From: Bacillota bacterium
GTDB lineage: Bacteria; Bacillota; Dehalobacteriia; UBA4068
Length of the DNA: 20,496 nucleotides
Direction of reading: 5' to 3'
Assembly: GCA_030528765.1 (NCBI GenBank)
Contig: JAUMYD010000013.1
Location: forward strand, 1 to 20,496
The notes under the pieces were generated by a model. That model was not told the DNA's origin, made no database searches, and saw only the letters and a list, made by a program, of their open reading frames with translations. Both the position numbers and the translations under genes were made by a program. Of this stretch, positions 14,790 through 20,496 are shown piece after piece. Numbering within the stretch: position 1 is the first letter of the stretch; every line of letters starts with the position of its first letter.

Positions 14790-16508
14790 CTATTCTGCTT
14801 CCGGGAGCTGCACAAAGGAGAAATGATTCTCGCCCGCTTTGAGCGTAAATTCGCTGCTCAGCTCCTCGGGCTGGCCCATGCCCCCGCTACCGGGGAAGCC
14901 GCCTTGAGGCCGCTCAAAGCCTTCGGGCATCTCGCCCTCGGGGAATTCCATGCCTTCCGGCAGCTCCGGGCGCTCACCGGGCTTCATACCATCGGGGGCC
15001 GGCATTTCAGGGAAGTCTATGCCTTCGGTCAGTTCGGAGCGCTCACCGGGCTTCATACCATCGGGAGCGGGCATTTCGGGGAATTCCATGCATTCCGGTC
15101 CGGGCATTTTTGTGCCTTCCGCGTTATTCAGCCCATCCGGCTGTGGCATTTCCCCGGGCGCAGGCCTTTCCGGCTGCTCCCCTTCGGGGATCTCCATCAC
15201 CTCTCCCGGCATCGGGCCGCCGGGGAAGCCGCCCTGGGAAGCACTGCCCAGATACTGCTGCTCTCCCTGCCACAGGCTGTATATGCCTTCCTCCAGCTTG
15301 GGGCTGCTCAGGAGCAGGCAGCTGAAGCTGTTCCCCGGGGCGAACTCCAGCACGGCTTCGCCGGCGGCATTTTTCAGGCTGTAGTTCTCCTCGCCGCTTT
15401 GCTGGCCGGAAAAAGAGAAGCTGACATAGCTCTGCGTAGCCCCGGCGATGTGATCCAGCATATTTCCGCTGGCCAACAGAATGCCGCCGTTGATGTAAAT
15501 GCCAAGGTCTGCGTCAATGCCGGAATCCTGGCTTTGATCACAGGCCGCGGCCACAACGATACCATCATTGATGCACAGCCAGCCGTTGGAATCAATGCCA
15601 TCCCCCTCGCCGGTGCTGCCGTCCACCAGGATGTTCAGCAGGCCGCCGTTGACGGTGGTCACAGAGAGTCCGTCCTCGTTGGTGTTGATGCCATCATTGC
15701 CGGAGATGATGTTGATGTTGCCGCCGTTGATCGTCAGGTGCAGCTCACTGTCCAGCCCTTCGTTTTCTGCGTAGATGTTCAGCACGCCGGTCCCAAGCTC
15801 ACCGCCGCTGACGTTCATGGATTGCCGGGAGTAGAAGGCACCGTCATATTTATGCAGCTTCTCGCTGTCAATAACTTCTGTGCCTTCCTCGTTCAGAGTA
15901 TAGGATTCATAGATGCGTGCCACATAGGAGCCATTGACGCTGTTGCTGCTGCCGTCGGCGATGATCACATTGGCCCCGGCAGCGGAGGTATCCACGTCCT
16001 TGGTGGCGCTTTCTGCATCTTTGCTGCCGCACTCATAGACATTGTAGAAGATGATGCCCGGCGCTACGCTGCAGCTGATCTCCACTCCATCCAGGATGAG
16101 CGTGACCACCGCTTCCGGGTCATCCTCCGCTTCTTTCCCCAGGTCAATGGCGATCTGCCCCTGGGAGAGCTGTCCGCTGAGGGAATAGCTGCCGGGCTGG
16201 CAGATATGAACCACGGTGTGGGCGTCCGCTTCGGATTGCTCGTGTTCGTCCGCTTCTGTGCCTTCTCCATAGGTGAAGTCCTGCCCGGCCTGGTAGAAGA
16301 TGATGTCATTGGCCGTATAGACCGCTGCTCCGGCTTCCGTGGGGGCTTCCTCGCCATTCACCAGAATGGCTGCATCGGAAAGTTCAATGTGGGTGATGCC
16401 GGGATCCTGCTCCGGAGCGGAGGGATCTGCTGTCTGCCCCGGGAAAGCACAGCCGGATATCGCCAGCAGAAGAACAAGTGCCAGCAGGCAGGGGAGAAAC
16501 CGTTTCAT
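14790..16508 (-). CDS. Secreted Cthe_2159-like beta-helix lipoprotein with repeat tail
   Basis: The signal peptide ends in the lipobox ISGC (Cys20), so the protein is surface-anchored. Residues about 45-415 fit the Cthe_2159 carbohydrate-binding family (PF14262): GSYSLSGQLSQGQIAIDLG, VTLILDGVEI, then stacked repeats such as LTINGGNINIISGNDGINT, LLNILVDGSTGEGDGIDSNG and IYINGGILLASG. These are typical of a right-handed parallel beta-helix; a family member binds acidic plant sugars and calcium. A low-complexity Pro/Glu/Met/Gly tail with two near-identical 23-residue repeats follows (about 470-535), then a short folded-looking C-terminus. The ATG has AAAGG 10 bases upstream. The gene stands alone. 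A wall or glycan-binding role is likely, but the ligand is unknown. Confidence 0.85.
   Translation of the reverse strand: MKRFLPCLLALVLLLAISGCAFPGQTADPSAPEQDPGITHIELSDAAILVNGEEAPTEAGAAVYTANDIIFYQAGQDFTYGEGTEADEHEQSEADAHTVVHICQPGSYSLSGQLSQGQIAIDLGKEAEDDPEAVVTLILDGVEISCSVAPGIIFYNVYECGSKDAESATKDVDTSAAGANVIIADGSSNSVNGSYVARIYESYTLNEEGTEVIDSEKLHKYDGAFYSRQSMNVSGGELGTGVLNIYAENEGLDSELHLTINGGNINIISGNDGINTNEDGLSVTTVNGGLLNILVDGSTGEGDGIDSNGWLCINDGIVVAAACDQSQDSGIDADLGIYINGGILLASGNMLDHIAGATQSYVSFSFSGQQSGEENYSLKNAAGEAVLEFAPGNSFSCLLLSSPKLEEGIYSLWQGEQQYLGSASQGGFPGGPMPGEVMEIPEGEQPERPAPGEMPQPDGLNNAEGTKMPGPECMEFPEMPAPDGMKPGERSELTEGIDFPEMPAPDGMKPGERPELPEGMEFPEGEMPEGFERPQGGFPGSGGMGQPEELSSEFTLKAGENHFSFVQLPEAE
14941..15109 (-). 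repeat. 69-bp in-frame tandem repeats in the lipoprotein tail
   Basis: Two near-identical 69-bp units (14941-15009 and 15010-15078) and a partial third encode a 23-residue unit built on FPEMPAPDGMKPGER. The number of units probably varies between strains by slippage or recombination. Confidence 0.8.
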
Positions 16509-16744
16509 GAGATCAACGACCTTTCTTGTATGATTGTTTGTGAATGCACGGCAGGGCCGAAAAAACAGGGCCCGCCGATAGCCTCATTTTGCAGCAGAAG
16601 AACGCATTTTTTGCAAGCAAAAGGAGAAGAAACAGTGAAGCTTCGCAAAAATTTTTTGATAAGAGCACTTAGCGTTCCTTCCCGGCTTTCCCGGCAGCTG
16701 ATCCGGGCAGGCCCGGCCGGGCTCTGCCCTTCGAAGAAACAGAC

Positions 16745-16777
16745 AGCAGCAAGCGGTCTTCCGCTTGCTGCTTTTTT
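16745..16777 (+). terminator. Hairpin with T-run after the crotonase gene
   Basis: AGCAGCAAGCGG and CCGCTTGCTGCT form a 12-bp stem with T6 on the plus strand. It lies 15 bases beyond the stop of the leftward crotonase gene, for which the T-run side is weaker. The gene-free stretch 16509-16744 also has a GGGCAG/CTGCCC hairpin (16705-16729). A GTG ORF at 16634 with AAGGAG upstream runs through both hairpins, so I do not accept it as a gene. Confidence 0.7.
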
Positions 16778-16791
16778 CGCTGAGCTGCGCT

Positions 16792-17643
16792 CTATTCCCC
16801 CCGGAAGGCAGGCTTCCGCTTCTCCAGAAAGGCCATTACCCCCTCTTTGAAATCCGCAGTCTCCACACCGCTGCACTGCAGGGGCAACTCGATTTCGCTC
16901 AGGTAGTGCTCGTAATCGCTGTAGGCGGCGGCGAAGATCTGTTTTTTGATGTTGGCATAGGCCAGCAGGGGGCCATTGGCCAGGCTTTTCGCGAAGGCCA
17001 TGGCCTGCTCCTCCAGCTCCTCCCTGGGACAGAGCAGTTTTACCAGACCCAGCTGCTCCGCTTCCGCTGCCGAAAGGGGCCGCCCGCTGATGCAGAGCTC
17101 CAGTGCCCGGGCCGCGCCGATGGCCTTGCTGAGCAGATAGGCCCCGCCGGTATCCGTGGCCAGCCCCAGATTGACGAAGGCCTGGATGAATTTTGCATTC
17201 TCCGCTGCGATGACGAAATCCCCGGATAGCGCCAGGTTCGCCCCGGCGCCGGCTGCTGCCCCTTTGACGGCAGTGATCACCAGCTTCTCCATTTGCTTGA
17301 TCTTCAGAGCCAGCCTGCCCACGGCGGTGAAGATGTTCTTCATCTCGCTGAGATGTTCTTCCCGGATCAGCCTGCCGAAATAGCCCAGATCCCCACCGGC
17401 AGAGAAGGCCTTTTCTCCGCCCAGCAGCAGGATGACACGCACAGCCGGATCTTTCTCGCAGTCCTCCAGTCGCTGCAGCAGCTCTGCAGCCAGCTCTGCA
17501 TCAATGGCGTTCAGGTTTTCCGGGGAATCCATGCGGATGCAGCCGACTCCCTCTTCCAGATGAAAACGGGTTTTCCCCGCAGCATTTCTTTTTGCGGGCT
17601 CCTGCTCAGCGGCAGTTTTTGCTTTCCGTGTCGCTTGTTCCAT
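16792..17643 (-). CDS. Enoyl-CoA hydratase/isomerase (crotonase) family, PaaG-like
   Basis: This 283-residue crotonase-fold enzyme acts on acyl-CoA thioesters. The oxyanion-hole segments FSAGGDL (80-86) and KGAAAGAGANLALSGD (127-142) are clear. The two glutamates of classical enoyl-CoA hydratase are missing: Asn136 and Phe156 occupy the places. Instead AFVNLGLATDTGG (155-167) keeps the aspartate (Asp164) typical of PaaG-type isomerases. An isomerase or other crotonase reaction is therefore more likely than hydration. The first 25 residues are an Ala/Lys-rich, probably disordered extension. GGGAGGG precedes the ATG. It is monocistronic, with no neighbouring pathway genes, so the substrate is open. 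Confidence 0.88.
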   Translation of the reverse strand: MEQATRKAKTAAEQEPAKRNAAGKTRFHLEEGVGCIRMDSPENLNAIDAELAAELLQRLEDCEKDPAVRVILLLGGEKAFSAGGDLGYFGRLIREEHLSEMKNIFTAVGRLALKIKQMEKLVITAVKGAAAGAGANLALSGDFVIAAENAKFIQAFVNLGLATDTGGAYLLSKAIGAARALELCISGRPLSAAEAEQLGLVKLLCPREELEEQAMAFAKSLANGPLLAYANIKKQIFAAAYSDYEHYLSEIELPLQCSGVETADFKEGVMAFLEKRKPAFRGE

Positions 17644-17796
17644 TGCGTTCCCTCCCTTTTTTTGTTTAAATTATCTACCGACCGGGTGGATTCCTTCTTT
17701 GGCGGCAGAAAGTCAGTGTAAAAAAGTGGCTGCGTATCTCAGGGACGTTTGCGGAACAAAAATTTGCAAAAAAAGCGGGAAATCAAAAAAAATGAA

Positions 17797-17851
17797 ACCA
17801 AAGGTATCCTTTTTGGTATATAATAGATAAGGATTACTTTGGTTTTTTTTT
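17797..17851 (+). promoter_or_regulatory. Candidate promoter and inverted repeat upstream of the 673-residue gene
   Basis: TGGTATATAAT (17814-17824) gives an extended -10, but there is no good -35 box. It lies between ACCAAAG (17797-17803) and CTTTGGT (17837-17843), with inner TCC/GGA pairs, and T9 follows. The structure could be an operator or a terminator/attenuator. The rest of 17644-18001 is AT-rich and contains no credible gene; the small ORF at 17902 overlaps the next start and lacks a ribosome binding site. Confidence 0.4.
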
Positions 17852-18001
17852 GTGTTTTAATTTATCATGTTTATGTTTTTTAACTAATTTTTGTTGCATG
17901 AATGTCTTATCTATTGGATACCTGTTGGAGCCCTCTTATCATTCGGGAGATGGAAAAGCAAAAGCTTTTCTTTAGCGTGAAAAGCGGAAAGGAAGTATTT
18001 T

Positions 18002-20023
18002 ATGGCACCGGATCATATAAGAAATTATTTGGAAAAGATTTGTACAACTTTTGTCCACTACGAATCTTTGCGTACAACAGTTGAAATCGAACAAGAGATA
18101 GAGCTGAGAAATGTTGACGATTTCCAAGATCAGCTCGCAGTAAGACCGGATTATGTGAAAGATGCTGTGCTGGAGAAGCTGAATGAAATTGTCGAGGATA
18201 AGAGCTGGCGAAGCTATAGGCTTTTTCGCGCTGATCCGGCAAATGGTCAGCTGCAAACGGTATCCCTCAGCGATGATATGGAGCAAGCAAGGGAAGAGTT
18301 TTTGGCAAACGGGATCTGCAGAGGCGAAATTTATTATCTTTGCCCTGTTGATGATGCTAATAAGCTGAAGATGGACAAGGCTATTTCTTTGAGCGGGATC
18401 CGCTGGAAAGACGATTTGTATATTCAATGCTATGACAATAAACGTGCAGAAGCGGCTTTGAAGGAACCCCGCCCGGTGGATAAGCCCGGCATTCTGGATT
18501 ATATTCTGGATTGGCTGAGCTTTTTATGGGGCAGAAGAGAAAATGTTGTGCTCTGGGAAAACTATAGCCAGGTCGAAAGCGTAATGAACAACACCATAAG
18601 GCAGGAAGAAGGGCGGCGGGTCCATGGCCGGAAAACGATCAATAAGCTGCACCCTGCTTCCCCGGAGCGGCCCTTTGATCTGGAAGAGTGGTTGGAGGAG
18701 CATACTGTCAGGGGAAGTGGAGCCAGGCAATTTGTTGAAGAAAACGAGGCTGCGCAGGAGGGGATCCCCTATTATAAAAGCCCCATGATGCTGGAAGGGG
18801 AAAGATCCTTGCATATGCAGATCTCTCAATTAAAGGGGCTGGATGACTATATTTCAAGCACTTCACCTTACAGTGAGAGCGTTTTGAATAATCAAAAATT
18901 TTTTCCCAGAGCGCAGGCGGGCAGCCGTTTTGAAGAACTGCCTCCGCAGATTGCCTTGCATATTGTCCTGAAAGCCGGTAATTATAATAAGACGGAAGCG
19001 GAGAATCACAAGCATGCTGCATATTCGGCAGCAGAGGATGTATCTGGGAATTTGTCCAGCTACTTTTTAAGTTTCGCCATGACGAAAAACTCATTTACGG
19101 ATAGTACTTCCGGCGTTGAAGCATATAAAATAGCGGTGGAGAAGGCCTTCCTCAATAATCCAGCTGACTACAGTGATGAAAGGGATCTCCTGGAGAAAGG
19201 CGTTACCTATCTGGAAGCGATCCTTCAGAAAGGAGAGATAGGGGATGCCCGCTTGCACATTGTCAGCTGGGCTTTGGAAAACCTGGAAAAACTATCGCAA
19301 GACGGTCGAAGCAAAGAATTACTGGGGGGCTTCTCCTACACACGTCCGGACTGGGTGAAGGCGATCTGCTCCATCCATAATTCTATGAATAATTCCCGCT
19401 ACGAAAAAAACAGGGGCATTTATAACATCAGTGAGGATAAGGACTTCTTTGAGGAAAACTGTAAGTCTGTAGTGTATCGTGTTGCTGAGGGGCAGCTTAC
19501 CAAAAAATTCATTGATCAGGTCAACGAATATAGAGGAGAAGGAAGAATAGACTTCCTCAACAAAAATAGCCGGGCTTTTGATCTGCTTCGCGAGGAGCTG
19601 CGTGTGCATGTTAGCAATAACGAAGAAATTTACAATAAAAATGAAAAAAACCTGAAAGAGGCACTGAATGGCGGCGCACTCAAAACCTTCGAAAAGAAAT
19701 TCAGAACCAAAAGTGAAAGCAAGGATCGTCAGTCCAAATTCGTACGGAAAAGCATCATTCTGAATACACGGCATATGGAGGGCAAAAAAGAAGATCATTT
19801 CCAGCTTGATTCAAACTCTGTCCGCAGCGGCTCCATGAGCGGAGCGAAAATCAAGAGAATGAACAGCAAAAAGTCGAATGCAAGCAAGAGAAAAACAAAC
19901 AGGAAGATCAAAGGAAAATCCTCCTTTGCCCCCCAGATGCGGCCGAAGAACGTCAAGCCGCAAAGAACTCTTTCCAGCGACAGCGACTCCATCTCCCTTG
20001 AGATCTCCAGGAGCCTCAAATAA
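18002..20023 (+). CDS. Large protein of unknown function with basic C-terminal tail
   Basis: The 673-residue product matches no family that I recognise. It has no signal peptide. Most of it looks soluble and helix-rich, with many charged residues. One amphipathic/hydrophobic patch, ILDYILDWLSFLWG, lies near 163-176. From about residue 575 the chain is very basic and low in complexity (for example KKSNASKRKTNRKIKGK), then ends in a Ser-rich stretch, SSDSDSISLEISRSLK. Such a tail could bind nucleic acid or resemble a nuclear localisation signal. AAGGAAG precedes the ATG. The coding sequence is visibly more AT-rich, with AGA/ATA-type codons, than its neighbours, suggesting acquisition by transfer. 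A hairpin follows the stop. Confidence 0.85.
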   Translation: MAPDHIRNYLEKICTTFVHYESLRTTVEIEQEIELRNVDDFQDQLAVRPDYVKDAVLEKLNEIVEDKSWRSYRLFRADPANGQLQTVSLSDDMEQAREEFLANGICRGEIYYLCPVDDANKLKMDKAISLSGIRWKDDLYIQCYDNKRAEAALKEPRPVDKPGILDYILDWLSFLWGRRENVVLWENYSQVESVMNNTIRQEEGRRVHGRKTINKLHPASPERPFDLEEWLEEHTVRGSGARQFVEENEAAQEGIPYYKSPMMLEGERSLHMQISQLKGLDDYISSTSPYSESVLNNQKFFPRAQAGSRFEELPPQIALHIVLKAGNYNKTEAENHKHAAYSAAEDVSGNLSSYFLSFAMTKNSFTDSTSGVEAYKIAVEKAFLNNPADYSDERDLLEKGVTYLEAILQKGEIGDARLHIVSWALENLEKLSQDGRSKELLGGFSYTRPDWVKAICSIHNSMNNSRYEKNRGIYNISEDKDFFEENCKSVVYRVAEGQLTKKFIDQVNEYRGEGRIDFLNKNSRAFDLLREELRVHVSNNEEIYNKNEKNLKEALNGGALKTFEKKFRTKSESKDRQSKFVRKSIILNTRHMEGKKEDHFQLDSNSVRSGSMSGAKIKRMNSKKSNASKRKTNRKIKGKSSFAPQMRPKNVKPQRTLSSDSDSISLEISRSLK

Positions 20024-20030
20024 AAAGCAG

Positions 20031-20060
20031 GAAAAGCAGGGAGCTGTCTCTCTGCTTTTC
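20031..20060 (+). terminator. Hairpin after the 673-residue gene
   Basis: GAAAAGCAGGGAG and CTCTCTGCTTTTC form a 13-bp stem (one G-U pair) with a CTGT loop, 7 bases after the stop. The T-run is poor (TACTTTG), so termination may be partial. Confidence 0.65.
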
Positions 20061-20133
20061 TACTTTGTTGGGGAAAAGGAAGTGCTATAAGAGAGTGGCC
20101 TAAGCCCGAGGCCTCTGCAGGGAAAGGGCGGCT

Positions 20134-20397
20134 GTGCAAGCCATCCTGCCTCCGCAGCATGTGGGGATCGTGGCAAGAGAACGCTCTGAGAAGGCAGATG
20201 CAGCAGCTGGGGAAGCCGAGATCAGCAAATACAAGGATTCGCTCTATCACTTTGCCACCTGTGACGAGGGACGGGGAAAGGCTGCTTGTATCGACTGGCT
20301 GTGGGCGCATAGCGACAAATATAAGCCGGGGCAGATGGTGTATTTGATCAAGAAGACTTATACAGCCATGATTGAAGATTTCCACCCTTCGCGTTAG
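20134..20397 (+). CDS. Small ORF of unknown function (87 residues)
   Basis: A GTG start follows AGGGAAAGG at reasonable spacing. The codons are GC-rich in third positions, like real genes here, and a good terminator lies 8 bases after the stop. The product has a charged N-terminus and a C-terminal part with CIDWLWAHSDKYKPGQMVYL that looks like folded protein. I recognise no family. It could also be the remnant of a larger gene, since an in-frame stop at 20101 limits it upstream. Confidence 0.5.
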   Translation: MQAILPPQHVGIVARERSEKADAAAGEAEISKYKDSLYHFATCDEGRGKAACIDWLWAHSDKYKPGQMVYLIKKTYTAMIEDFHPSR

Positions 20398-20405
20398 GTG
20401 TTGGC

Positions 20406-20433
20406 CGGGTGTAGGTCTGCACCCGCGTTTTTT
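20406..20433 (+). terminator. Intrinsic terminator after the small ORF
   Basis: CGGGTG and CACCCG form a 6-bp stem around TAGGTCTG, followed by CG and T6. No gene is visible from here to the end of the window. Confidence 0.8.
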
Positions 20434-20496
20434 GGTTGCTTTTGGGCGGTTTTGCTTATCGGGAAAACGGTACAAGACAAAAAACAGCCTGCTAAA

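Noticed and set aside
14823..16850. 675-residue plus-strand ORF opposite the Cthe_2159-like gene
   Set aside because: It is antisense to a lipoprotein gene with a signal peptide and clear repeats, and it runs on through hairpins and into the crotonase gene.
16634..16850. GTG-start plus-strand ORF preceded by AAGGAG
   Set aside because: It runs through two strong hairpins, including a terminator, and into the antisense of the crotonase gene, with low-complexity composition.
17681..17700. ACCGACCGGGTGG resembling a TetR-type operator near the crotonase promoter
   Set aside because: The symmetry is poor when the two halves are compared, and the promoter itself is not well defined.

Overview
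The window looks like a stretch of chromosome from a GC-rich anaerobic member of the Bacillota (Clostridia sensu lato). The reasons are strong AGGAGG-type ribosome binding sites, near-consensus sigma-A promoters, compact intrinsic terminators, butyrate kinase, several lipoproteins with clostridial-type domains, and a complete tungstate uptake system. I cannot name the genus from sequence alone.

Layout. Bases 1-1074 (+) hold the 3' part of a sugar/nucleoside ABC permease gene. Bases 1332-10274 form a pterin-cofactor island. Two leftward moeA-type genes (1332-3242, fused to a periplasmic-binding-protein-like domain, and 3375-4601) diverge from a rightward operon moaC-moaA-MOSC/mogA (4779-7404). 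The leftward tungstate ABC transporter genes tupA-tupB-tupC (10274 down to 7818) follow, behind a strong promoter and an approximately 245-nt structured leader. Next comes butyrate kinase (10665-11738, -), then tRNA-Pro(GGG) (12113-12190, +). After these lie a lipoprotein with an InlB-repeat-like C-terminus (12393-13250, +), a class II Fic protein (13314-14534, -), a secreted Cthe_2159-like beta-helix lipoprotein with a Pro/Glu/Met-rich repeat tail (14790-16508, -) and a PaaG-like crotonase (16792-17643, -). The right end has a large, less GC-rich unrecognised gene (18002-20023, +) and a small ORF (20134-20397, +).

How the genes fit together. MoaA and MoaC make cyclic pyranopterin from GTP, the Mog domain adenylylates molybdopterin, and the MoeA proteins insert the metal. 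Tungstate import (Tup) rather than molybdate import (Mod), together with two MoeA paralogues, suggests that the island supplies a tungsten cofactor, probably for an oxidoreductase encoded elsewhere. moaD, moaE and the client enzyme are not in the window.

Most unusual observations. (1) TupA appears circularly permuted: the segment that ends canonical TupA proteins lies before the TTTS segment that normally begins the mature protein. (2) The last 11 codons of moaA, which encode the functional Gly-Gly tail, and about 50 bases downstream are duplicated 155 bp further on; the copy differs by one synonymous base within the codons and keeps an SD-like sequence before a six-codon ORF. (3) The tupA leader can form several hairpins and an alternative pairing next to the tupA ribosome binding site. 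(4) Four alternating copies of a TTTAGCATAAAA-like site surround the fic promoter, one of them inside its -35/-10 spacer. (5) The 673-residue protein at 18002 has a strongly basic tail and no family that I recognise.
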